From positions 13,963,712-14,027,711 of the forward strand of contig NC_134940.1 of NCBI RefSeq assembly GCF_051020765.1: a stretch of 64,000 nt of DNA. The letters run 5' to 3'. Below, in pieces: positions 49,258-62,600 of this stretch. Below the pieces are notes generated by a model. That model ran no database searches. It saw nothing but the letters and a program-made list of their open reading frames with translations, and had not been told where the DNA came from. Numbering within the stretch: position 1 is the stretch's first letter; every line of letters starts with the position of its first letter. Source of the DNA: Lasioglossum baleicum (lineage: Eukaryota > Arthropoda > Insecta > Hymenoptera > Halictidae). The translations under genes were made by a program, and so were the position numbers.

Positions 49258-49733
49258 TTAATAGAAATCTTATATATATATATCTATATATGTAACATAC
49301 AACACGAAATACATGTAATTTTGCAAAGATTAACAAAATTCTCGTAGACCATATAAGTCACCAGTGACTATGTCAATAAATTACGAATAGTTTGTATCAT
49401 GTATGTATACCTATCTGAAGCACTAATCACCATACTTAAATGGAAAGCTTCCTAATCTACATGTCCCACCAGTGGCCACCTTTTAGAATTAGTAAAACAA
49501 TTTGTACAACGCATAGAAAGCTTTTTAACCTACACGACCCATCTACGGCTGTGTCCTTAGAATGAGAAAAACAACATGATAGACGATATGTTACTCCACT
49601 TACGTTCGTTTTCCCGAAACTAATAATGAGATCATGATAGGTATGCTCGACCGCGAGCTATCCTGACTTAATTAATACAAAGCCCTCTTAACGATATGAC
49701 TGATACGTAGTCATTCTAATATACAATGACTCC

Positions 49734-50075
49734 CACTAATATTCGGATACTCTTAAAAAGGCGACAACATTTTTAATATTGGACCATGCGATTTGAATTT
49801 TTTTCAGAAGTTACAGAACAATTGATTTGCTACACAGTGTGACAAAAAATTTTGTGAACAATTCCAAATTGTCGGAATTGCAAACGCAAACTGGTCGTTC
49901 TGCAAGTCCGTTCTTTCGTGGGATAGAGAATAATTGCAATTTTTGAAAAAATTTTTCTTCGTATCGTGTAGTAAACTAGTTGCTCTAACTTCTCAAAAAA
50001 GTTCGAATCGTATGGTCCAATATTAAAAAAGTTATTTTTTTTTTTGGAGCGTCCGAATATTAATAGGACTGACTG
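49734..50075. mobile_element. TA-flanked Tc1/mariner-type fold-back element
   Basis: Left CAATGACTCCCACTAATATT and right, inverted, CAGTCAGTCCTATTAATATT, with TA on both sides. Inner arms 'aatattggaccatgcgattt' and 'cgaatcgtatggtccaatat' pair. Related to the element at 53121. Confidence 0.8.
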
Positions 50076-50376
50076 TAATTGATCGAGTCATCGATTGCAA
50101 CCAGAAATATAATCTTCAATTGTTAATCACCCGTTCGAATTCTATAACATCGTAATATATTTATATATATTATATGTATATACGTATTAACTGTCAATTA
50201 GATTAAACTTTTGATCAACAGTACTATGAACATATATTTGTATAACGCGTTCCGTTTAAAAATAAAATTCGAACGACAGAAACGGAAATTTCATATACTC
50301 TCCAACCTAACGATACTTTCTAATGGTACTTTCATTGATATGTTTGAATTTTGTATGTCGTCTTATCGTTAACATC

Positions 50377-50574
50377 AGATGATTGCATAAGTTCGTGTCC
50401 GATTTTCATGAATGTCGAAAATCGTACAGTAGTCACCATTCTTTTCTAATTGTAGAAAAGAGTCTACAATTAGAAAAGAATGTGGTGACTATATAATTGA
50501 TTAATGAAGCTCTTCAAGATTTAACCATTGAATTTTATTTTCAAATCGGGCACGAACTTGTGCAGTCATCTAAT
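50377..50574. mobile_element. Fold-back MITE in the 3' UTR of the acyltransferase gene
   Basis: Ends 'gcataagttcgtgtccgatt' and, inverted, 'gcacaagttcgtgcccgatt'. The centre (about 50430-50492) is a near-perfect hairpin with arms 'attcttttctaattgtaga' and 'tctacaattagaaaagaat'. The only close minus-strand AATAAA after the acyltransferase stop (plus 50534-50539) lies inside it. Confidence 0.8.
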
Positions 50575-50645
50575 ACCATCCCGATATGCTTATCAGTATT
50601 CTGTTACTTTCGTTCGTAGTGAGGGAGATTCGCGGTACTGTTTTA

Positions 50646-53600
50646 TCATTGGTGTAGTGCATGTTTCAACATAGTTGCTATGTCCCGCAAATTCTGTTCA
50701 AGCGTTTGCGCAAATCTCATCGCGTTTGTATCACCGTCGCTGTGGAAAGCGGATACCGAGAATATGAAGCCGTTGTTCCTGATGTTGTAAGCGCATCCAT
50801 AACCATCCGGAACTACTGGGCCGTATCCTACGATTGCGTCGTTCTTCGTAGTTACCTGAAAATAGGACAATTTCAGTTAGGGGAGCCAAGAACAGGTCAT
50901 GTTATTATCCTGATGCATAAGGCCTCCTATATTCCATTCGTCAGGAACACGAACTTGTGCCCTGGTAGCATTTATGGTTGGCCAACGACTGGGATATGGT
51001 TGGTGGTTTTGTCTACAAATCCCCAACACAGGCGTATTTGCATTATTACAAATTACGAGGCGTAATTTGCATTATTGAGCAGCATGTAGTGGCAGCTTTA
51101 TGAAAATAGCTGCACGCGCAGCTGTGTGCTTTCGAATAATGCAAATTACGTTGCATGATTGAAGATTATATTTCTCGTTGCAATCCATGACTCGAACAAT
51201 CGTACATATTAGGCGGACTACGTATCAGTCATGTCGTTTAAAGGGCTTTTTATTAATTAAGAGGGTAGACTAGTTTCTAGGATTTCAAATGCAAAGGTGG
51301 GGGTTTTTTAAACGTGTTTAAACAATCATTAAAGACGAAAAAACACCACTTTGCACCACAATTTTTGAGGATATTTTGAATTTATCTCAAAAAATAAGGG
51401 TGCAGCGGAAAATCGAACTATACCACCCGATAGAGCAGACTTTTATCTTGATAAATCACCCTTTCAAGTTTGCAACTTTGACGTTTTTTTTCGAACCACA
51501 AAGCAAAATATCTTCGCTCCAGTGGCGCTCACCACTAACGCGGTCTCAACATAAATTGGCCAACTCATGTCGGGCGAAGATATTTTTGAGCTAACGGCTA
51601 CCTGTGTACCAAATTTCAGCTTTCTATCTCTTCTGTGTTTCGAGATTTTTCATAAATAGTTAGAGAGGACAGAAACTGGCAATTATATATTGCATATAGA
51701 TACAACGTGATAATAAACACTGATTTATTATTAATCACGATTACCAACCTGCGACGTTGAAAGAGTAAAATGATTGACGATTGCATAAGCGTCGTCGGTG
51801 AAGATACCAGGGACCGGTTCCCCAGCCTCTTTCGCGGCGTAATGCAGCCCCATTAAATGGTTGTCAATTCCTTGTCCATTTATGTTGTCATTCATTTCTT
51901 TAGTCTGCCTCTGCACCGCCAAATCGAATAACTCCTTCAGCCTCTCTTGCTGCAAAACGAACGAAACGGAATCGTTTCAATTACGATTCAAACCGGAATC
52001 TTACCAAATAATGACCATGAATTTCGTAATACACGTAGAAAGATACATTCTCCAGATCATTCTGTTACACGAATTGGTAAGTGTAGAAAGAAGATAATTC
52101 GAAATTCTCAAAAAGAAAAGCATTGGAGGAAATGTTGTTTTCACATAGTTTGGTAGACACAATAATCCATGCAACTTTCGTTTCATCTTTTGTTTAATAT
52201 CGTTTGTTGTTCTTGAGATATTTTACGAAGAAGAATATTTATTTCAAGGGCTTTCACCCCTTTAATGCGAGAAGTATCACAAAAAAAGAGGGTTGTGTGA
52301 GGCATAATTTACTCTATTTGTGGGCAAAGTTTCATAATTTTTTTAATGCAAATTCTGTCATTCGGTAAAACCGAATGGGGCCACTTTCAAAGTGAAAATT
52401 TGTATCATTCTATTAACCAGTTAATTTTCTTTTTACGAAATCTTTGTGATTTTAAATATATTTGTTACAATTTGCTTCAGAATGAAAAGATAACGTAAAA
52501 ATGTAAACATTAAAATTGCTAGCTGGATTTTTCTCGCAAATGGAGTTAGGCAGCTTTCAAAATAAACGGCTCATATCGTGGCGACTATCTCTTGCACTAA
52601 TTAATTTTAATGCGTTCCCCAAATTTTCTGTAGCAGTGATCGAGCGATCTAGCCATGGGGGCGGAGTGTAAGCTCGTTAGGGTAGAAAACTACACACACG
52701 GAGGGAGTCAATTTCATTATCGTGCATTTTCGATGAACATCGACGTAATTGCGGAGAACGGGCCGACTGAAATAACATCGTGATAAACGAGAAACAACAG
52801 CCGAGCTCGTTGCGGTACTTCCCAAACGAGGGTGGTCTACGGAAAGAAAGCAAACGGAAAAGCCCCATGAAGGTAGCCCCGAGGCCACTCGAGTATCGCA
52901 CAAACATTAGAACAGGGAGAACGTGCACGGCCTGCCGTAATTGATTGCCTTTTTTCGAGAGTTTTTCTTTCGTTTATCATTTCGTTTTCTTCCTTTACCG
53001 TCTAGTTTCTCTCGGCCCTTTTCAGGATCCGCGTTTAGATTCTCGGTTTTCCGTTTTTGGAACTACTGTACACACACAAGTACTTTAATTTAAGGCACAT
53101 CAAGGAAGTTCCTGCACTTACGGTGGATCCAAGAAGTATTCGAACACCAAATTTCCGATTCTCGAGAAGTTGTCAATATTTGAACGCTGATAATCTCGTT
53201 AAAAAATATATGATAACTTTTATTAATATTCGGATCCTCGTGAAAAATCAATAACCTTTTTTCATATTGGACCATACAACTTGGATTTCTTCGAGAAGTT
53301 AGAACAATTTGTTTACTACATGCCGTGAAGAAAAATATTGAAAGTTGTTGTTTACAACTTTTTTATATGTTGACCTATATGAAAAATTTTTTTAATACAT
53401 CTTGTGGATCTGCAACAATTATGCATATTCGAAAAATTTCATCAGAATTGGTTGATGCGGGGAAAAACGGCTGGCATTGAAAAATGTAAGTACAGACCGG
53501 AAACCATGAAAACCAGCAATTTCAACCATCTTCAAACTTTGTAGTATATTGCAATATTATATTGTTATATTCTTGATATTGTATTGTTATGTTTTGATGA

Positions 53601-56600
53601 AATTTTGGAATATGTACAATTGACACAGGTCTACAAAACGTATTTTTTAAATTTTCAATACAGACCTATATAAAAAAGTTTGCAAACAACAATTAGTTAA
53701 ATATAGGCAATTTTTCGGGAATCGGGTATTTAACGTTTAACACTAAACCTAACGATCATCAAAAGTGACTGATATAGTATTAAATATAGTATTAAAAAAA
53801 TATAACCAGATTAAATTAATTTATATTCTGTGCGATTTTTACTATAATGTATACTGGAGTAAAAAAGTATATTCAATAAATAACCATGAAAACACTTTCA
53901 CAATTTTAATAATTGTCAAATAAAAAATCGAAAATGGGTCATTTGACCCCTCGTGGTAGGTTTAGTGTTAAATACTTGGGATCCTTTGTATTTTCATGTA
54001 AATTTTTCCTTGCTACTAAAAATAGACGTCCATGTAATAGATACACGAGTATTTGTAGTAAACAACGGTAAAAATGAGAGAGAGTGGTATGCATATAAAG
54101 ATACATAAATGTCTTGTTGAATTGTTATTTGTTATTGTTTTTAGGAAAGCTGCATTTCCAGTTTCTGTTGTTTCTTTTTGGGAGTGTTGACAGTGTTATC
54201 GTTGTTTCAATTCATATTTTCTTTATTTCGGGGTTACCTTTGTTAGTTTGATCCTTTAAATTCTGTTAATTAGAGAATGAAGTTTATTTTTGAACAGGTT
54301 CAACGTGGTTGTTTAGAAATTTTACTGAACCGTTAATTTAAACTGCGTCGTCAATCATTTCGTAATATCAAGAACGTTTTTTCGACCCATTTTGAAATAT
54401 CAAAATTATCAAATTTTTATTTCGAAAGTCAAATTATTCGACGTTTATATATATAATAATCGTTAAATACAACAGCAAAATTTTCAGTATTTCTTCTAAC
54501 TCGACGAAAAGTTCCAACGAAGAAAATTATTTTCTTCGTGATTAGAAAAGGGGGATGTTGAAAGTGGTCTTTTGGGTAATTCGGATACCTGAAATATTGA
54601 TAAGGTGTTATTCTTTAGATACTAATTTTTCTACAACTTTCCCATCATTTAGTATACTGTATATAACACTTATACTTACATGTGTATAATACATAACAGC
54701 TTATCAATATTTTAGGTGTCTGAGCTACCCAAAAGAGGCCACTATTTAAGGGGACATTACACTTTCTCGGGTCGGAAAAATTATTTTCGAAAGAATTATT
54801 TTAAACATGTTTTCGTCAAAACAACGTTTTTCTAATCGGCGTGCATGATAACTTAAGAACCATTTGACCGATCGTTCTGAAATTCTAATATGTTCTTCTA
54901 CACAACAATAGCCCCAGTATAGACTAGAATAAATAAGATTGGTTAATTTTTTCCTCAATTTTTAACGTTTTCTTTACGAAGAAAATGCTATTTTTGAGAC
55001 CGTAACTTTGGAGGTCCACCATTTTGTGAATTTTTGCTTGAGCATAATAATCGTAGTCTATACTGGGGCCATAGTCATACTTTCTCTAAGGAAAACTCTT
55101 TTTTTCAAACGTTTCAGTGAGCCGCAATCGTGCATGCCAGCAGAACAAAATTTTCAAAACGACTTCCATGAGGCTGCAGGAAAACCCCTATAAAAACATC
55201 ATTTACAAAATTATATAAAAATTTTTTCTTGTATTTGAAGACTTAAGATATATGTCAAAAAAATTACGGACTCGAAAAATGTTTTTTCATTACTTTATCA
55301 GTCGCATAAAAATTATTCAAATTTTCGACCGAGAAAGAAAATGTTCCCTTAACATCTTCCTTTTGATCAGTGTCGCCACATCAGGGGAATTGACTCGGAT
55401 CGAGGGGAATACGATTATTACGTCACGTCGCAGACGCAACGCGAATTGGGTGCGCACAGCACGTCACTTGACCGATCCGTGGTGAAAGCGTGGGGATGTT
55501 CGCCGCGGGAAAGTGGGGGAATAAAGTCGTAGAAGGGGAAGAGTGGAGTGGGAGACAGATCTCAATCTGGTGTCACTGCTTTGGACATGTTGTTCTGTGT
55601 GTACTTCTGTTGGGTCACGTTCATTGGCTACGCAAACGCAAAGATTTCTACGAAATACAGCCAAGTTGCAGTTACACTGTAAATGGTGAACTGAACTCTT
55701 TTGGTGCCTTTGTCGGGGGTGTTGCTCTGCTCTTGAGTTTCCGGATCCCCTTGGCACATTGCCTTCGCCCACGTTAAAGCTTCCGGACTGGCAGCCCTGA
55801 TGCAGTCCACTCTTCCTAGAGCAAATCTTCTGATGCCTGCGCTTTCGTATGTAGCTACCAGTTTTCCGTGTAATCTACACAAAATGAAGCTGTTACAGAC
55901 TAACTGACAATTACATTACGAGGATTTATGCAAAGTAAACATTTTCTACATTAATTCTACGAAATATTAGGTTGTTGCATATGAAATGTCCGATTTTTGG
56001 CAGTGACATTCAACAAACGCAATATTGTACCCAATGTATTCTATCTACGGGGTGTCCCACGTAACACTTATCTTAATTAATGCTTGCTATAATCGGACAA
56101 AAAAATATTTCAGACAAAAGTGCTTTCTTCTTTCCATCATTTTAACACTAACGGTATCGAGTCCATAAAGCAACTGATATATACGATGTTTTATAAAAAA
56201 ATACAGGATTATGTCGACTGTTTTTGTAATTTCGCAATTGTACAATTTAAAGTTTTGAAATCATTCATGTGTGTTATAGAATCACGTGTCGACTAACTTT
56301 ATCAGAACTGTTTATTGCAAGCACTTACTTGAAATATGTAAGTTGCAGTGCTAATTGTATGTAAACGTCCGGACTGATCCTGCAAGATTTAACAAACTCC
56401 TTCGAGTAGTCCTCGAACCACAAAATACATAGATCCAAGTCCTCCACCAAGCTACGCGATGATAACAAAGAGAAAAATATTAGATAAATTGTTTTTTTTC
56501 ATAAGGATAATTAGACTGCGGATTTTTATGCATTTATGAAGAAATTGGCTGGGTCAAATATAAAACAGTAAAAGATTAGAAAGATCCAAGAATATTGTTG

Positions 56601-59600
56601 TTTTCAATGTAAAAAATGTATTAAGGGATAAAGTGAATTTTTATTTAACTTCTGCTGCCCAAAATCGTTGCAAAGTATTTCTATTTTGCATACAGATCCG
56701 CAGTCTAGTCGTAATTTTTGAGATTGTAGGCTTTTATATTATAAATTACGATATTTACTACACGTAGAATATCAACAACAGGAAACGATAAACAATTTTT
56801 CGTAACAGACGTGGTAGGTCATCGTTGAAATTCAGATTAGATAGATAATTAAATTTAATTGGTTGGGACCAAATGATTAATAGTCATTAGGGGAGTAGGA
56901 AAAGCCGGAAGTGTACCACGTCCATGCGATGATTAATCCGCGTACGGCGGATGGTTTAACGATCAGTTGCGTGATGGGATATACTATCCACTTTGACCCC
57001 ATATATTTCACCTCATACTTGTATAACGTAGTTATACAATTGTATTTTTTAGTAACAGTTTTCTTTTAAATTGGCAGGAGAACAGAATAAACACAATTTC
57101 ATTTCATAGCATTGTAGCATTTTTAAATTAAAATTTAAAGATAAAATTAAGATATTTATTCAATAACATAGTTTCCATTTTTCCATTTCTATCACTTTTT
57201 GCCATATTTTAGGTAACTTATCATTAGACAGCGGATTTTATGCATTTATGACAAAGATGAATAAGTATAATTTAAAACAGTAAAAATATTAGAAGAATTT
57301 AAAAATACTGTTAAATCATTTTCAACCTATTGAACATATTAAGAAAGAAAATAAATGTCCATTTCACTCCAGTTTGTTGCAAATCAGGTAGACAATTTTT
57401 ATTTTGCATAAAGATCCGTTGTCTACTTATTATGTTACTGAATAAACCTATGAATAAAGATCGTTTAAAGATCTTTTTTATCTTTAAATTTTAATCGACA
57501 GAAATGTTATATTAAATCAGGACTACTTACGAGTCGAAGGTCGTCATAGCGTCTCTAATGTGATTGAGACTTTGTTCGGATAAGTGCCATTCGAGTTTTT
57601 CAGGTGCAGGTAAATGAGATGGTACAGCATTTTCATCTGGCGGAGGCATCGCGTCTACTTTCTCTGTCAAATCTTCGAACGCCTTAAAAATCGCTGACGC
57701 TTCGCCAGCTGAATGCTCGTAATTCAGTCCCCACATTCCATCCTTCGATAAATCGATATAAATTACATGTAGTATGTATAAATTTTACAAAAGATTATGA
57801 AGACAGATTATACACACTGAATTTATAGTGTTAAGTACGATTATCAATTTGGTGACATTTTTTTCTTTTGCACAATAATCTAAAATAACATAAAATGGAT
57901 TTTTTGAACAGTTGAATAATTTTTCATTCCAATTTCAATATGTACAAGAGTATTGCACAGTTTTATCATTTATTTAAATTGAAGTGATTCGTTTCTTAAT
58001 CTGGTAGATTCTGTCGCACAAATGTTTGTCTTTCAATAATAAAAAGTAATGTCATTATTATTGTCATGATTATTTTCCATTAAGGATACGAAAAAAAGTA
58101 ATGATATTTGTCAAAGTATGACGATCGTCGGGGTTTCAAAAAATATGAAGTACAACGTTCATGGGACATTCTGTATTATAAAAGCTGACGTGTAAGAATA
58201 TTAATGGATCTAGCCATGGTTACCGGTTATATAAAGTACAACGTTTATGGGACACTCTGTACTATAAAAACTGACGTGTAAGAATATAAATGGACTAGCC
58301 ATGGCTACTATAAAATCGTCAAGAGTAAGTACAAGTAGTAAGCACAAGTGTGTACTTACTTTGCCAAGTATAGCGTGAACAGTTTTATCAAACCAGCGAT
58401 TTGCGCCCAAATGTCTAGAGCCTCCACCATGGAGAACATGATGAAGCACGTTCGCGTAATCTCTATCGCCGATCCATCGATCCTCTTTCTTTAATGCGTT
58501 GTTGAACGTGGCAGGCAGAATATCGTCGTCGATGCACACCACGCAGAGACAACACTCCAGTAACTCCAGATTGTGTCGATTTCGTTCGTCTGCAAGTTTT
58601 TCTTATTTCTTAGTCATTTCTAAAGTATTGCTCAAAAGTTGTGAATCACTTATATCAGTCCTGGATGGGAGTCGATGGATTAGGGGAGGGAGCACGAATT
58701 GAGGGGAAAAAGTTACCCTCTCTCTCTCTGGCACTACCGACATGAAACGCGTCATGTGACGGAGGTAGAGGGCAAGTAGAGGGGTAGCGTCGTAGAAGGG
58801 GAACGGTAAAGTGGGGATACAGGTTTTGCACTCCACCCTTTGGCAAATCAATTTCAACCTTTTGCAAATCAATTTAGACCTTTTACAGATTTTGTACTTC
58901 AAATTCACCCTTTTGCAAATCGATTTCAATATTTTGTACAACAATTTCACCCTTCTGCAAATCAAATTCAACCCTTTGCAAATCGATTTCAACCTTTCAA
59001 AAAATTTGTACTCCAAATTCACCCTTTTGCAAATCGATTTCAACCCTTTGCAAATCAATTTCAACCTTTCACAAAATAAAAAGTTACAAATAGTAAAGAT
59101 TTCACAAAATTTTGTTTTAAATGAAGTACCATTTTATTTCTACAAAGTGGTGACTGGAAAATGTTCGTTTAGCAAAACTCAGTATGAACTTGGCAAAATT
59201 ATTGTATTGCGTGAAGGAGACAACGTACGTTACACGTTTAACAGACAGCTGTAGTAATCTCATTGGAAGTTTTCCTGTTACCCCTGTCAAGGTTCCACCC
59301 ACCGCCATAATTAACCGCCTGTTCTATATTCACCAGTATTCGCAATATTCCCATTAGCTCCCTAACCCGACCTTACTCAACGAGATCCTGTGACCTACGT
59401 CTACAAATCGAATAAACTATCCTGTAACGAGTTAACGATCATGGAGGATGGTTGGCTCGTTTAGCCGGCGAAGTGACAATTATTAGATTATATCCTAAAT
59501 AACTTTCTCACTTGATAATTTTTTATTTCATTTCAAAACATTGATCAATACAAAATTCCACATTTTGCCGTTCCTTTGTGGCTTTTCAAATTAATGTATA

Positions 59601-62600
59601 TAGGTGTCAGACCCGGGCAAATTTTTTATCTAAAATGAAAATAAGAAATATCTATTTGAAATAATTGATTTCGCACTATTATTTTCAACACTGTTATTTG
59701 GGAATAAAAAAGATTTATGAACTGGTAATTGCTTTTAAATAAGTATTTGATGTACATCTTTGCAATAAAGAAAGATTCGAATTTCTTAACAATAAATTCA
59801 CAGGCTAGATAGTGATTCTAGCAACATTTTTCAACTCAACAAAAGAAATTAAAGGAAATAAATCCACAAACATCTTCAATTTTTTCTTATCAGAATAAAT
59901 GTTGTGGTTCTCAACAGCTTCGGTTTAAATACGTAATGAAGTCGCTGACGATACAACAAAATATAATAGTTGAAATACTAATCTGTCTGTTTATGAGCAG
60001 GATCATGAGCATTTTGATTCGAAATTTGTTTCTTTTGACAATTGCAGAGAAATGGAAATGTAGGAAGACTGTCTTTAAAGTAATAATAATTACACTGCGG
60101 ATCTTTATGCATTTATGAAGAAATTGGCTGGGTGAAATATAAAACAGTAAAGAATTAGAAAAATTTAGGAATATTGTAATATCGTTTTTAATATAATAAT
60201 ATAATTTATTTTTTAATAATAGTAACAAAGTCAGTACCACGATTGGTCAAATGACCGCTTTCATATTGTTTATTTCCTAATTATTGAAATTATAAAGACG
60301 CTACCATTAGAAATTATTCAATGAATTTCTTTATTCGAGCACTTATTATTATAAAAATTGTGAAAAATGTAAATAAATTGAGTCATGTAATTTTTATTAA
60401 TCATAACCGGTACGGTTAGTGTTAAGGGATGAAATGAATTTTTATTTTATTCCTGCTTCCCACAATCAATGCAAAACATTTTTATTTTGCATAAAGATCC
60501 GCAGTCTGGTAATCATAATTATAATGACAAATGTACAGAACTACTTACGCTTAAGTAACTCCTCTCTGGCCTTCGCCCAAGCTGGTCTCTTTGCAGTGGT
60601 AAGTATACCGACAGGCGGAGTTCTGGGGTCAGCTTTCGTTTCCATGATGCTGAGAATTTGTTGGACCAATTCGTCCTCTGTTATACGACCTCTGTCGGGA
60701 GCTCTGACTGGTACACTATAAAACTACCACCAAACCTATATTGTTTCTTACACGTGTAACCAGAGTCGCCAGATGAGGGGAGGGAACACAAATTGAGGAG
60801 AAAAAGTCACCCTCACATGGAAGGATTTATTGTAGTATTTATTTGAATCAAATAATAGCTGAGTAAAATATTAGATAATGAATGCTACGTTTTAATAATT
60901 GATGCTCAACAGTAATACCTGATTATGGTGTGCAATGATTATGTTATTTCCCGACATGCTTCTGTCGAGTATAATTTGTTCATCGTTGTTGATCCCTGGT
61001 CGCCGATACACGCGGAACATTTGATAATGTTGTGCCATACATAGCGGTTCCATTCCCTTTCCATCTTTTGATTTCACCTTGTCAGGTTCTAAACCGTTTC
61101 TGCAACAAAATCGTACTTGTCACGTTATACAGAATTAAAGAACAAATGCTTTTATTACGAATCTTCAGCCAGCCAGGAACGAAATGAAGTAGTGACCACA
61201 TTTTTATTTTGTCTTCCACAGGCATCAGACAGAAAATTAGTTTTAATCTTTACAAACATTTATGAATGAAACTAACAACATGTTTGAACATCCAAATTGC
61301 AATCAGAAAAATGTAGAATTAAACTAACTTTCGTGCACCCAGTTTCTTTATTTGTTTCATCGGTTTAAATAAACTATCAAGGTATAATAATCCTCTTAAA
61401 GTATTGCAGCTGCGGTTTGTAAAAATTCTGCTAGTTATCGCATCCATTATTATTTAAACTTTCTTTTGTTCGCCACGTGACTCGTTCCCACGTCGATACA
61501 ATACGTTAGATTCTTCTTTGGAGGCGACCATAAAGGTTAAAATTAGTTTAGATATACAGGATGTTAAAGGCAGTGCCGTGACGAGGGTATGAAGCGCGTC
61601 TAAACGAAGGTACGATTTTACAATTTTTCATTTGCTAAACGAACGTTTGCAGAGGAAGCTGTTGTTACAGGCATTGTTATGAAAATCCTTAATTCTATGT
61701 CTAGATTTGGATACCTGTTTTGTAATGAGAGTTCGCTATTTTTTTGCAAGATTTGAGAAGCGTCCAAGCGACCCTCAACCGGGTCGGTATTCTTTGTTTT
61801 GCGTCCCAAACTCAGTTGTGCCCGTTTGCGGGCGTCTCTCTCGCCACGCCCTCGTTACGGCACTGGTTAAAGGATGCCGTTTATTTTTAATGGCACACAA
61901 ACAATACTTATGACATAATTAAAACTGTACCGCAGGTGGAATATCATAGAATACAAATTTTTTTCTGTCTGGTTATTTTTTCATAGTTTTTTGGAAGTCG
62001 TCGTTACCTTTTATCAGAGTTTATACAATATTTTTTTATTCCGTCTTTCAACGACAGAAAAAGTACAAAGTTGAAGGAAGATGCTCAAGTTCTTAAGATG
62101 ACCTACAGGTGACCTTGAGCACCAGAAATCTGATAAAATTGTAGAATAGGGCTGACTAATCTAATCGCGGAGTAGAAAGTGTCGAATCGGAAGAACGCGA
62201 AGTCGAGCACAGCCAACCCGAGCTTTCTTCGAAAGGTCTGTCATTTGGAGCTGATTTGTCCGCGGACAAAAAGAAGCCGCACCGAAATCAATTTAGCGAA
62301 GGGAGCAGCGCACGTCTGCGAGGAAATCCGGGATCTAAGATCCGTAGAACGCGAGCATAAAGAGACTCGTTGCGCGAGAGAAACGTAAAGGATGCTGCTG
62401 CATTGAGAGGATGAAAGCCTTTATCCTGTGCTCGTCGTGGAAGGAAGCAGTCAGGAATGCTTCCTCCTTTTCTTTCCAGAATTAACGCAAATTCATCGGG
62501 ACAGTTCCTTGAACCCTCCTTCTGCTTTTTCGATCAATGCTACTGAAATATTTACAATCTGCTCTAAATAATATATGTAACTATACAAACACGTTTTAAC

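Noticed and set aside
58603..59254. Long open frames on both strands over the minisatellite
   Set aside because: The translated peptides are simple repeats (QPFANQF-type and ILLQIDFN-type) produced by the tandem DNA unit, open in several frames at once.
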